From Thalassotalea_H sp040779345 (GTDB lineage: Bacteria; Pseudomonadota; Gammaproteobacteria; Enterobacterales; Alteromonadaceae), in assembly GCA_040779345.1 (NCBI GenBank), contig JBFONU010000005.1, positions 1 through 64,000 of the forward strand: 64,000 nt of DNA, given 5' to 3'. Numbering within the stretch: the stretch's first letter is position 1; every line of letters starts with the position of its first letter. Made by a program: the position numbers and the translations under genes. Of the stretch, positions 45,069 through 54,212 are shown one piece after another. The notes beneath the pieces are model-generated. The model did no database searches. It saw nothing but the letters and a program-made list of their open reading frames with translations, and was not told the origin of the DNA.

Positions 45069-46568
45069 ATGATAAAGACAATTGCAAAAAAACCAATAAT
45101 TTGGACTATTTCAGGGGCTGACTGTTCAGGCGGTGCCGGAATTGCTGCTGATATCAAAACAGGCCATGCACTAGGTGTTGAAGTCTGCCATTTGATCACC
45201 GCGAATACGGTACAAAATTCAACAAAATTAGTTGCTATTAATGAAGTGTCAATTGCTGTACTTCAGCAACAAGTTGATTGTTTGCTGAATGATAAAGTAC
45301 CCGATGTCATTAAAGTGGGTTTAATTGCATCAACCAAGCAAATCACATGGCTAGTCGCTGCTATTAAGCAAATAAAATATGTTCAGCCAAAGGTTCAGGT
45401 GGTCTTTGACCCTGTCGGGCAAGCGAGTGTTGGTGGGAAATTTTCTGCTATTACTCCACAAGATATACTACCTTTATTAGCAATTACTGACTTGTTAACG
45501 CCCAATCTTCTTGAGGCACATCAGTTGGCGAATTGCGACGCGGCAGAGATGACCGAGCTAGCCGAAAAAATAATAAACTTAGGTGTAAAGCAAATTATTA
45601 TTAAAGGCGGACATAGTGGCGATGAGAATACGTCAGTAGATTATGCTTATTCTTCTATTACTCAATTGGCTTATCAGCTTATTTCTCCTCGTATCAATAC
45701 AGATTATAGTCACGGAGGCGGCTGCAGTTTTGCCAGTGCGTTAGCTGCTTTTCTTGCTCATGGGTACTTGTTGCGTGATGCGTTTACCTTAGCAAAAGCT
45801 TTTATTCAACAAGGCTTAAAGGCGCAGCAAAATAAACGAGGAGTTTACGGTGCGTTTGAGCAACTTTCTTGGCCCAAAAATGCCAATGACTTTCCTGTCG
45901 TTGCAGCACAAGTGAATCAACAATATGCACAGTTACCCCCATTTAAATCATTAGGTTTGCCACGAGAAGGTAAACAAACGTTAGGTTTATACCCAGTGGT
46001 TGATTCTGTTGAATGGTTACGCCGTTTAATGCCCTTGGGGATCAAAATTATCCAACTTCGTTTAAAGCAAAAAACAGCACCAGAATTAAGAGAGCAAATA
46101 CAAGCGGCTGTCGCATTAAGTAAACAGTATCAATGTCGTTTGTTTATTAATGATTTCTGGCAGCTCGCTATTGAGTATGGTGCATATGGCGTTCATATTG
46201 GCCAAGAAGACTTACTAGCTGCTGATTTAACCGCGATTCAACAAGCAGGTTTGCGCTTAGGGATCAGTACTCATGGATGTTATGAGTTCTTGCTTGCACA
46301 ACAATTACAGCCTTCTTATTTAGCGATTGGCGCGATATTCCCCACCAAAACTAAAGATATGACAGGTCAAATTCAAGGGATCGAAAGTTTAAGTCAAACA
46401 CTGGCGTTAGCAAGCGATATTCCTGTTGTTGCAATCGGCGGTATAACCCAACAGCGTGCTGCAAATGTATGGCAAACAGGGGTTGATTCGATTGCTGTAG
46501 TTACGGCGATTACCGAAGCCGATGATCCTGAAAAGTCAGCACAAGTCTTTCAAGATATATTGACATAA
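45069..46568 (+). CDS. thiDE: Fused HMP-P kinase and thiamine-phosphate synthase
   Basis: This is a bifunctional enzyme. Residues 1 to about 260 are ThiD, which phosphorylates HMP phosphate (ISGADCSGGAGIAADIKTG; anion-hole region SHGGGCSFASALAAFLA). Residues from about 295 on are ThiE, which couples the pyrimidine and thiazole halves (LGLYPVVDS, IIQLRLKQKT, LFINDFWQLA, GVHIGQEDL, AIGAIFPTKTK, VVAIGGI). ThiD-ThiE fusions are known in several proteobacteria. It ends the operon, 89 bp after thiG, and is followed by a hairpin. The ThiD half is somewhat divergent around its first motif. Confidence 0.93.
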   Translation: MIKTIAKKPIIWTISGADCSGGAGIAADIKTGHALGVEVCHLITANTVQNSTKLVAINEVSIAVLQQQVDCLLNDKVPDVIKVGLIASTKQITWLVAAIKQIKYVQPKVQVVFDPVGQASVGGKFSAITPQDILPLLAITDLLTPNLLEAHQLANCDAAEMTELAEKIINLGVKQIIIKGGHSGDENTSVDYAYSSITQLAYQLISPRINTDYSHGGGCSFASALAAFLAHGYLLRDAFTLAKAFIQQGLKAQQNKRGVYGAFEQLSWPKNANDFPVVAAQVNQQYAQLPPFKSLGLPREGKQTLGLYPVVDSVEWLRRLMPLGIKIIQLRLKQKTAPELREQIQAAVALSKQYQCRLFINDFWQLAIEYGAYGVHIGQEDLLAADLTAIQQAGLRLGISTHGCYEFLLAQQLQPSYLAIGAIFPTKTKDMTGQIQGIESLSQTLALASDIPVVAIGGITQQRAANVWQTGVDSIAVVTAITEADDPEKSAQVFQDILT

Positions 46569-46586
46569 ATTTTTAGGTTATCCGAC

Positions 46587-46610
46587 ACGCCCAACCATGT
46601 TGGGCGTTTT
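46587..46610. terminator. Terminator of the thiamine operon (convergent)
   Basis: ACGCCCAAC / GTTGGGCGT form a perfect 9-bp stem with a CAT loop followed by TTTTAA, between thiDE and the convergent DUF418 gene. Confidence 0.85.
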
Positions 46611-46651
46611 AATAGTGGATAGTGTTAGCCTATAAAGGCCGTATTTATCAG

Positions 46652-48133
46652 TTACTGATTAATTCTTAACGGTTGAAGTTTCATATAGGTCATCGAACGC
46701 CATAACCATTCTAGAGGACCAAAACGAAAATGACTGAGCCAAAATTTACAAAAGAATACCTGGCAAAATATGATCGCGATAACAATTAACATCTGTTCTG
46801 CTCTGGCTATTTGACCAAACATACCACCAGCGTACCCATAAAATATACTTGTGAGAATAATTGAGTGGGTTATATAGTTAGTTAACGCCATTTTTCCAAG
46901 CGGCGATAACCAAGAAAAGTATTTTAAAAAGGTGGTTTTAGAGGCTAATTTAACAAAGAGTCCAACATATCCTGCGGCCATGATCAGTTGACCATAAAAA
47001 AGCAATGTATCACCAATAGATTTAATTTCTACTGCGCCTTTAGCTGCTGGATGTAACGTAAGGTATGTCCCTGAAATATTGAATATAATGCCTATAGTTA
47101 ACCCCCCCCAAGCTAAAATATTAAAAAAGGCTGGGTATAATTCAGGCTTTGCTATACGTTTGCTTGCGACGAGCCAATAGCCGATCATAAATAGAGGTAA
47201 ACAAATAAATGTCGCAAATATTGGTGTCACCGCTAGCTTTTCTAACGACTCTTTTGCACGAAATTTTGTTGCTTCAATATAGCTGCTTTGGGTAAACGCT
47301 TGAGTTTCAGCTAATTTTGACCTCTCTTGCTCTAATTTTCGCTCAACACGTTTATCTACTTTATATTCGACAAGTTCTTCAGGTGTCATGTTGTCTATAT
47401 CAATCTCGTCACTTTCTTCGTTAACTAATGGCTCTTTAGGCTTCTCGTCTTCAATTAAGAAATCTGGTTGTGCTTTTAGTGCCGCAAACTGTTCATTTGA
47501 CTGCTGAATAATTGTTTGTCGTTGCAACCAATCATCTGTCATCACTTGGTTGGTTCGAGTAACTCCAAAATAGATTGACGCAATGACCGATATTAATAGA
47601 GGAAAAACGATCACCCAAACGCCAAATTTTAAAAAGGTATTAGGGTGGTTATGTTTAGAAAATCGCTTTGTGCGCAGTAAAAGTACAAAACCTAAAAGCA
47701 TTAAGCCGGCAAAGGCATAATCATGGAGGATATCACCGCCCCATAAAAAAATTAAATGACACATACCGAAGATGAATAATGCTAGCATTCGACGAGTAAA
47801 CCAAGCGCCAAAAGGCCTGCCGACTTCTTGCGCTCTAAGCAACATCACCGCGAATCCCATGCCAAAAAGTAAAGAAAAAAGTTTATAAAACTTACCCTCA
47901 ATAAACACTTTCACTAACCAGCTTGCCGCCCAATCGAGCCCCGTTTGTTGATAATCAAAGCTGAGTAAGTCGTTAATGGGTCGGTTGAACCATTCAATAT
48001 TCATGAAGATGATACCTATTAAGGCAAAACCTCGGAGCAAGTCCAAAACTTGAATTCGCTGTGAATTATTGACAGGGCTAAGTTGGTCTAATGTTTGACT
48101 GTCTGGTGCTGGTGCTAAGGGGCTACTTTGCAT
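46652..48133 (-). CDS. DUF418 domain multi-pass membrane protein
   Basis: This 493-residue inner-membrane protein begins with the DUF418 signature VLDLLRGFALIGIIFMNIEW and has about eight to ten hydrophobic helices (for example KLFSLLFGMGFAVMLLRA and MALTNYITHSIILTSIFYG). A charged, helical insertion at about residues 215-290, rich in Glu and Lys, lies between the two membrane halves. Function is unknown; some relatives are annotated as possible transporters or acyltransferase-like proteins, with no evidence here. It is transcribed alone, convergent with the thiamine operon. Confidence 0.88.
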   Translation of the reverse strand: MQSSPLAPAPDSQTLDQLSPVNNSQRIQVLDLLRGFALIGIIFMNIEWFNRPINDLLSFDYQQTGLDWAASWLVKVFIEGKFYKLFSLLFGMGFAVMLLRAQEVGRPFGAWFTRRMLALFIFGMCHLIFLWGGDILHDYAFAGLMLLGFVLLLRTKRFSKHNHPNTFLKFGVWVIVFPLLISVIASIYFGVTRTNQVMTDDWLQRQTIIQQSNEQFAALKAQPDFLIEDEKPKEPLVNEESDEIDIDNMTPEELVEYKVDKRVERKLEQERSKLAETQAFTQSSYIEATKFRAKESLEKLAVTPIFATFICLPLFMIGYWLVASKRIAKPELYPAFFNILAWGGLTIGIIFNISGTYLTLHPAAKGAVEIKSIGDTLLFYGQLIMAAGYVGLFVKLASKTTFLKYFSWLSPLGKMALTNYITHSIILTSIFYGYAGGMFGQIARAEQMLIVIAIIFCQVFFCKFWLSHFRFGPLEWLWRSMTYMKLQPLRINQ

Positions 48134-48302
48134 GTGGCAATGCCTTAAGTTATGTTTTTTGTGTAATTAGCAGGATGTGTGCCAAAACCTTACTTGTTGA
48201 TAATGCTGATATTTATTATAAAAAGCTATGAAATTTGTCTTATTTATTGTAAGAATAGCTATATTATTGATTTTTAGTCCACTTTTTAACTTATATCAAT
48301 AA

Positions 48303-51300
48303 TTATTCATTTAGTGAGATTTTAGGCTGCCATTTTAGCCAGTTATTTTGAGCGTCATTATAAAGTGTAAAGCTGTCGCCTTGCTTGATAGAAAGTGCCA
48401 TATCCCCCTCTGGTGTCGCGAAAGCAACTCCTCCAGATAACAGAGTCTCTATTGATTCTGAATCGATATTCACACCAGAGAAAACACCAGCATCGACACT
48501 AAAGCCGCTACTGTTCCAAAATTTACTTGCTGAGGTTACCAACGGCGCATACCGCTCAACAATGTTAATATATATGTTCACTTTATCGGCCATTGACGAA
48601 AGGTCTACGCCAATAACATTACCTACTTTTACTTGGCGGTATAGCACTGGGTTACCAACACGAATTGAGCCTAGCCTAGTTGATTGTAATTTAATATTTA
48701 AGCCGTAAGGAAGTTGAGTCACAACGGGAGGCGTATCTTTTGCGATGAATGACGAACTTCTATTACCTTTTCCTGGTAATACGCCAATAAACCCCCCATC
48801 AATAATGGCGCTAACATTTTTAGTGCCGACTAAGCCAAGCTCTGTTTTTGCCAACCAAAATTGTGTCCCTTCTACTGCAAATTTTCGTCCGCTGTCATTC
48901 AAAAAAGCATAAACCGTTGCCCCAAAACCTGTGTCATCAAAGTCTACACGCGACACTACACCTATAGGTTGGTCTTGATACTTAATGGGCAAATTTGATT
49001 TTAATCCTGCAACATCATTAAAGTGGATTTTAATGGCAATGCCAGCCATTTCAGCATGTTCAATATTATGAAATAACTGAAAATTTTCTCCTTCTTTAAG
49101 AGGAGCAGCGGCTTGCTTATTTTTTGGGTTAAAAAAGCTGATCCCACCTCGTAATACGCTATCGGCCGATTCTGTTTTAACTAATAAATTACCTAACCCT
49201 CCCGAGATTGTAATTCCACTAGCATTATAAAAACGTGTGAAGTGATTAACCAAGTGCCGGTATTTTTCATCGATAGTGATATTTAGGTTAACCCCTTCAC
49301 CTGAATCGTTTAATGCGACGTTATCGACTTGACCAACCAAAATACCATGAAAACTAATGGGGCTACCGGGGCTTACAACATTACCTCGCTTGGTATGGAG
49401 TGAAAGCTGCAAGCCTTGAGCGCTAATGTGTTTTGCTGGCGGAATATCGGTGAGTTGAAAGTTATTTGCTGTAGCGCCGCCGCCTGCATTTACCGCGATA
49501 TAAGTACCGCCAAATAAAGCCTCAGTGTCACTTAAGCCACTTATAGAAATTGTCGGTTTAACGAGCCAAAACTGAGATTGTTCTTTGAGTAAAAATTCAA
49601 AGTTGGGGAGTATACCAACATCAAGGGTTATATGGTTTTCATGGCGCGTTATGTGATGAATAGAGCCGATTGTTTCGCCTTTGAATATGATGCGAGTTTT
49701 GGTTGTTAACCCTTTTAATGAGGACGTGGTTAGTTGAAAATTCACCCGTTGTTTAGCAATGGTTTTGTTGTTAAAAAGGCGATATTCATCACCATTTTTA
49801 ACGGTAATACTTTGCTGTAAGGTTGGACTGTCGAACTCAATGCCTCCGGTTAATAGCGATTGAATAGAGTTAGCTTGAATCTCAAAATCTTGCAATCCGC
49901 CAGTGATCTTAATACCACTCGTGTTCCAAAAGTGACTATGCTGTGTGACAAAGTCTTGATATTTCTCTTCGATATGAATGTGTACAAAGACAGTGTTTGA
50001 AGTGTGGTTATTTATTGCCTGGATAGCACCAACACGTTGTTTTTTGTAAAAAACACCAGTACCTACCTTGAGTGAGTCAATTTGACTAGCTTTTAATACT
50101 AGATGTAATCCGGGTTCATCATAGTGGTAGGCTGGTTTGTGATTAAATACAGAAAATTGTTTTTTAGGCTCACCCTTTAAAGAAGGCCTTAAGCTCACGT
50201 GAGATCCTTTTAATAAGGTCTCCAAATTTGTAACACCGCCTAAGTCTACTTGTGGGGTAACAACAAAAAACTGTGTTTGTGACGTTAAATAAGGAATGGC
50301 TCTTGGGGTCACTCTTGCCAAGGCTGTGATTTTTCGTGTTTCAGGGTTTATTGTTGATAATGACTCGATAGTACCCAGTTTTAGTCCTTGGTAAATAATG
50401 TCAGTACCTCTGCCTATATCAGCATTCCAGTTAAGTATCAGTTCAATTTCATGACCCATTTCTGCACTTTGAAAATCGGAATACAAAGTATACTTTTGAC
50501 CATTTCGTGCAGGATGCAGTATTGCTTCATGCTTTGCATTATCAAAAGCGATGCCGCCGGCGACAATAGAGGCAACAGATTCTGTTTTTACGTTTATATT
50601 GGAGGTTAAGGAGCCAGAAATTTCAAAACCACTGGCATTCCAAAAACGAGAATTTTCTTTGACAAGTTGAGCGTATCTAGGCTCGATAAATACCTTGATA
50701 TTTACCTTTCCTGAATTACTATCAAATTGATAACCAGAGACATGACCGACAGTAATTTGTTTAAAACTAACGGGTGAATTACGGCCTAAAGAGCCTAAAC
50801 GTTCTGTTTGTAAAGTGATATGTAACCCTGGAGTTTCCTCACTGAGGATAGGTGGCTCACTTAAGGCAATAAAATGCCTTTGGCTTTCACCATCACCATT
50901 AAAGTGGGGTTGTACATTGATATAACTCCCTGAAAGTAAAGTGTCTAACCCTGAAACGCCTTGAAACGAAATATCGGCATTAACTGCCCAGAAAAGGGTT
51001 TTATCGGTCAGCATTTTTTTCGCACTTGCGACCATTTCAATTTCAACAATCACACTTTGTAAGTCTTCAGACACTTCAATGGCGGTCACTTTACCTGTAG
51101 GTAAGCCTTTATAACGGACTTCTGTTTTTCCCACGATAATACCACTGGCGTTATCAAACTGAACGGTGATAAAGGTACCTCTTTCAGCGACGGCTTTGAT
51201 AATTAACCAGCTACCAAAAATAAGTGCAATAATGGGCACTATCCAAATAGCCGAAATGCCTTCTTTTCTTGTGACAAAGGCTTTAGGAGGTTGATTGTTG

Positions 51301-51314
51301 TTAATGTCTGTCAT
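48303..51314 (-). CDS. Eight-module MCE protein (LetB/PqiB family)
   Basis: This inner-membrane protein is anchored by one helix (about residues 19-38) and carries a long chain of MCE (MlaD) domains projecting into the periplasm as a lipid-transfer tube. I count eight MCE repeats, each starting with a G-x-x-V-x-Y/F-x-G-x-x-V/I-G-x-V pattern, for example TEVRYKGLPTGKVTAI, PISFHGILVGQVDNV and PVLYRQVKVGNVIGV. E. coli LetB has seven and PqiB three. The frame opens further up, but the ATG at 51314 (M-T-D-I-N-N-N) overlaps the end of the PqiA-type gene by 14 nt and gives 1003 residues. It forms an operon with the two PqiA-type genes upstream. Confidence 0.93.
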   Translation of the reverse strand: MTDINNNQPPKAFVTRKEGISAIWIVPIIALIFGSWLIIKAVAERGTFITVQFDNASGIIVGKTEVRYKGLPTGKVTAIEVSEDLQSVIVEIEMVASAKKMLTDKTLFWAVNADISFQGVSGLDTLLSGSYINVQPHFNGDGESQRHFIALSEPPILSEETPGLHITLQTERLGSLGRNSPVSFKQITVGHVSGYQFDSNSGKVNIKVFIEPRYAQLVKENSRFWNASGFEISGSLTSNINVKTESVASIVAGGIAFDNAKHEAILHPARNGQKYTLYSDFQSAEMGHEIELILNWNADIGRGTDIIYQGLKLGTIESLSTINPETRKITALARVTPRAIPYLTSQTQFFVVTPQVDLGGVTNLETLLKGSHVSLRPSLKGEPKKQFSVFNHKPAYHYDEPGLHLVLKASQIDSLKVGTGVFYKKQRVGAIQAINNHTSNTVFVHIHIEEKYQDFVTQHSHFWNTSGIKITGGLQDFEIQANSIQSLLTGGIEFDSPTLQQSITVKNGDEYRLFNNKTIAKQRVNFQLTTSSLKGLTTKTRIIFKGETIGSIHHITRHENHITLDVGILPNFEFLLKEQSQFWLVKPTISISGLSDTEALFGGTYIAVNAGGGATANNFQLTDIPPAKHISAQGLQLSLHTKRGNVVSPGSPISFHGILVGQVDNVALNDSGEGVNLNITIDEKYRHLVNHFTRFYNASGITISGGLGNLLVKTESADSVLRGGISFFNPKNKQAAAPLKEGENFQLFHNIEHAEMAGIAIKIHFNDVAGLKSNLPIKYQDQPIGVVSRVDFDDTGFGATVYAFLNDSGRKFAVEGTQFWLAKTELGLVGTKNVSAIIDGGFIGVLPGKGNRSSSFIAKDTPPVVTQLPYGLNIKLQSTRLGSIRVGNPVLYRQVKVGNVIGVDLSSMADKVNIYINIVERYAPLVTSASKFWNSSGFSVDAGVFSGVNIDSESIETLLSGGVAFATPEGDMALSIKQGDSFTLYNDAQNNWLKWQPKISLNE

Positions 51315-51927
51315 GGTTCTCTCTTCGTTCAATATCCCACAGCAATCTAGAATCAAAACTCTCGGCAGCAAACATGGTAAACACAACCATCAAGGTAAAG
51401 TAAGTAATACCTGAGGCGGGTTCGATATTCGTTATAAAGCCTAAATTGACTACGGTTGCCATCACAGCAACAACAAAAACATCTAGCATCGACCAAGGGC
51501 CGAGTTGAGAAATTAAGTAGTATAATTTGCTTTGTTTCGAACGTGATATTTTTGAATAATTTTTCGTGTTATAAATCAGCACGAGCAGACCGGCAATTTT
51601 TCCTAAAGGGATCACAAAACTCGCGATAAAGATAATCAATGCGATTGGATGCATACCTAGTTGAATGAAAATGGCTATACCTTCAAGTATTGTCGACGCG
51701 TCGGGTTTTCCTAAGGTAGAAAAAACCATTATTGGATAGGTATTCGCGGGAATAAACATCACCATAGCGGCTATTGTCCATGCTAACGTATATTGCACAC
51801 TCTTGGGTTTACGTTGGCTAAACTTATAATGGCAACGGATACAGCGTTGCTGGAATGACTCCATCGTATTAAGTTTATGACAACATGGGCAACAACCTAG
51901 GCCAAACATTTTAGCTTTTTGAGGCAA
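51301..51927 (-). CDS. PqiA/LetA-type membrane protein, second half
   Basis: This 208-residue protein has a zinc-ribbon-like N-terminus (CCPCCHK...RCIRCHYKF) and four hydrophobic helices (YTLAWTIAAMVMFIPANTYP; HPIALIIFIASFVIPLGKI; LDVFVVAVMATVVNLGFI; YFTLMVVFTMFAAE). It corresponds to the second half of PqiA/LetA, normally one protein of about 420 residues. The start is TTG at 51927, 7 nt after GGAGGA and inside the end of the previous gene (17-nt overlap). It likely works with the MCE protein in lipid transport between membranes. Confidence 0.85.
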   Translation of the reverse strand: MPQKAKMFGLGCCPCCHKLNTMESFQQRCIRCHYKFSQRKPKSVQYTLAWTIAAMVMFIPANTYPIMVFSTLGKPDASTILEGIAIFIQLGMHPIALIIFIASFVIPLGKIAGLLVLIYNTKNYSKISRSKQSKLYYLISQLGPWSMLDVFVVAVMATVVNLGFITNIEPASGITYFTLMVVFTMFAAESFDSRLLWDIERRENHDRH

Positions 51928-52543
51928 TTTCTTCCTCCAGCATGTTCCATAGGTAATGTTGATCGAGTGTCACGGTGATTATCGTAGAGCATAGTAATAA
52001 TAATAGTAAACTGAATAACCCGCCGCCAACGTTGAGTTCTGCCATCGACATGAGTTTATACATCGAGATAATCACCCCTAAAAAAAACACATGGTTCATC
52101 GCCCAACTGTCGAGGACATGATAAGAACGAAAAAAAATGAGCAAGGCAGGCGAAATTTGTTCTCTTTTTACGCGGTAAGAAAGATAAAATGCTGAGAATA
52201 GCCGAACAAAGGGAATTGCGATGGTGAACATAAAAAGGACAAAAGCAATGATGTAAAAATCTTCTTTGATTAATAGCGTGATGCAATCAAGTAAAGAGGC
52301 CTCGTTGTACAAGCCTGCAATACCGACTTTCATTATCGGTAAATAAATGGCAGGGAAAAATAGCAATAGACCAGATAAAGCAACAGCCAATGTTCTTTCT
52401 ATCGGATTTTTCTTTCGTGAAAATAAGGTACTACCACAACATGAACATTGGACTTTCTGACCAGGTAAAATAGTCGGCAATGTGGAGAGTGCATCACATT
52501 GCAAGCAAGCTATTACATTGTTTTTTTCTGCTCTAAGTGTCAT
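51911..52543 (-). CDS. PqiA/LetA-type membrane protein, first half
   Basis: This protein of about 210 residues has two CxxC pairs (IACLQCD...CSCCGS) and four hydrophobic helices, matching the first half of PqiA/LetA (TLAVALSGLLLFFPAIYLPI; FYIIAFVLFMFTIAIPF; HVFFLGVIISMYKL; FSLLLLLLCSTIITVTL). The frame opens at 52561; the ATG at 52543 (M-T-L-R-A-E-K-N-N) is the likelier start, although no strong ribosome binding site is seen. It is the first gene of a three-gene operon with overlapping ends. Confidence 0.85.
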   Translation of the reverse strand: MTLRAEKNNVIACLQCDALSTLPTILPGQKVQCSCCGSTLFSRKKNPIERTLAVALSGLLLFFPAIYLPIMKVGIAGLYNEASLLDCITLLIKEDFYIIAFVLFMFTIAIPFVRLFSAFYLSYRVKREQISPALLIFFRSYHVLDSWAMNHVFFLGVIISMYKLMSMAELNVGGGLFSLLLLLLCSTIITVTLDQHYLWNMLEEEIASKS

Positions 52544-52704
52544 TGAATAGCATTTACACAAATTAGTAGGGGGATAACTTTAGTGTAAAAGATTGAGGGA
52601 TTTTCGCAAAAAAATTATAAATTTACGTCAATAAAGGGGAAGGGTATGTCGAACAAAAGCTATGTTCTTATATTAACAAACCATAAGTGCTTGCCTTTTA
52701 ACTG

Positions 52705-52742
52705 TTAGTGTCGTGAATTCCTAAGGATGCCCACGACACTAA
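52705..52742. terminator. Long hairpin between cytochrome c4 and the PqiA operon
   Basis: An 11-bp perfect stem, TTAGTGTCGTG (52705-52715) and CACGACACTAA (52732-52742), has a 16-nt loop and lies 17 bp past the cytochrome stop. No T run follows on the cytochrome strand, so it may be a weak terminator or an mRNA 3'-end structure. Confidence 0.45.
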
Positions 52743-52758
52743 CTAAATTAGTTATTAA

Positions 52759-54012
52759 TTACTTAATTGACGCCATGTAACTTGCCAACGCGTCGATGTC
52801 TTTTTGCGTCAACTTAAGTGCAATATTTTGCATCATACTGTTCTTATCATTAGTACGAGCCTTGGAGCGAAAACTTTCAAGTTGAGACTTTAAGTAACTA
52901 GCACTTTGACCTGCAATTGATGGAAAGCCAGCTTTATCCATGCCCTTACCATTAATTGAGTGACAAGCAACACAGGCAGTAATACCCGCTTTTGCATTGC
53001 CGCTAAGGTATAATTTTTTACCGTTTTCATTTGTTTCAGCAACATTAGGAGACAGTGTTTGTGAAGCAAAGTACGCTGATAAATTTTGCATATCTTCATC
53101 TGACAAGCCGGCAACCATTCCCGCCATAACGGCATTATCTCTAACGCCAGATTTAAATTCTGTTAATTGCTTAACCAGATAAGCTTCACTTTGACCCGCC
53201 AAAGAAGGGTAAATAGCCACTAAAGCATTACCATCTGCACCATGGCATGCCGCACATGTTGCTGATTTAACTTTACCAAGGGCTACATCACCCGTAAATG
53301 ACTTAACGGCGACAATGGCTGCAGATGCTTTTACTTCACCAACCGCAGCAGGGTCTTTAAAGTAAGCGCCAAGATTGGCAATATCTTCATCTGATAAATT
53401 ACCTGAAATTTGATTCATTACCATGTTTTGACGAGAACCCGTCTTAAACGCTTTTAATTGTTTTTCAATATATTCAGGATGTTGTGCTGATAAGTTAGGG
53501 TTAATTAAAACATTGCTGTTACCTTCTTTACCATGACAATCAATACACGCTGTGATCCCTCTGGCACTATCACCAAATTCATATATTGCTTTTCCTGATT
53601 TAGCGTCAGCAACAAATACTGCTTTAACTGGCGCTTTTGCAACAGGTTGTGCTGTGCTTGATGAATCATCCCCTGAACTTACTTCTGGTAGTGGCGGCTT
53701 GCCATCACGAGTATAGCTGGAGTAGTATGCTGCAACATCAGCCATGTCTTGCTCAGATAGACCCGCAGCCATAGGGCCCATTACGGGATCTTTACGCTCA
53801 CCTGATTTAAATGCTTTTAATTGTTTAACTATGTAATCGCCATGTTGACCTGCAATGTTTGGATATGCATCCATAATGCCTATACCATTTGCGCCATGAC
53901 AACCTGCACAAGTTGCAGATTTAGTTTTACCCGCTTTGACATCTCCTTCAAATGCATTGGCATTTGATAGCATGCTTAATCCGATAATGACTGAAAATAA
54001 TACTTTTTTCAT
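52759..54012 (-). CDS. Tetraheme cytochrome c4-type protein
   Basis: This exported electron carrier of 417 residues has four CxxCH heme sites: CAGCH, CIDCH, CAACH and CVACH. Cytochrome c4 normally has two hemes in about 190-210 residues. Here the diheme unit occurs twice: residues about 22-210 and 230-417 repeat the order SATCAGCHG / ITACIDCHG and SATCAACHG / ITACVACHS, with matching PNIAGQ/PSLAGQ segments and GxxxYxxxQLxxFKSG motifs. The signal peptide is M-K-K-V-L-F-S-V-I-I-G-L-S-M-L-S-N-A-N-A. Its place beside divergent engB is the usual position of cytochrome c4 in this order. It probably passes electrons from the quinol-oxidising chain to terminal oxidases. Confidence 0.92.
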   Translation of the reverse strand: MKKVLFSVIIGLSMLSNANAFEGDVKAGKTKSATCAGCHGANGIGIMDAYPNIAGQHGDYIVKQLKAFKSGERKDPVMGPMAAGLSEQDMADVAAYYSSYTRDGKPPLPEVSSGDDSSSTAQPVAKAPVKAVFVADAKSGKAIYEFGDSARGITACIDCHGKEGNSNVLINPNLSAQHPEYIEKQLKAFKTGSRQNMVMNQISGNLSDEDIANLGAYFKDPAAVGEVKASAAIVAVKSFTGDVALGKVKSATCAACHGADGNALVAIYPSLAGQSEAYLVKQLTEFKSGVRDNAVMAGMVAGLSDEDMQNLSAYFASQTLSPNVAETNENGKKLYLSGNAKAGITACVACHSINGKGMDKAGFPSIAGQSASYLKSQLESFRSKARTNDKNSMMQNIALKLTQKDIDALASYMASIK

Positions 54013-54212
54013 TGAGGAATCTCTATATTAATGGCTTGCCCATAGTGTAGCCAAGCATTGCTTAAAGGGTTAAATATACCGCGGCATTTTACACTAATAG
54101 TTGTAAGATTTAAGGGGGATAAGAAAAAAAACATTAAAAAATGCAGGGATTTAATTAATATCTTAAAAAAACGGATATAATAAGGCTTTATTTACCTTAT
54201 CTGGAAGTTATT

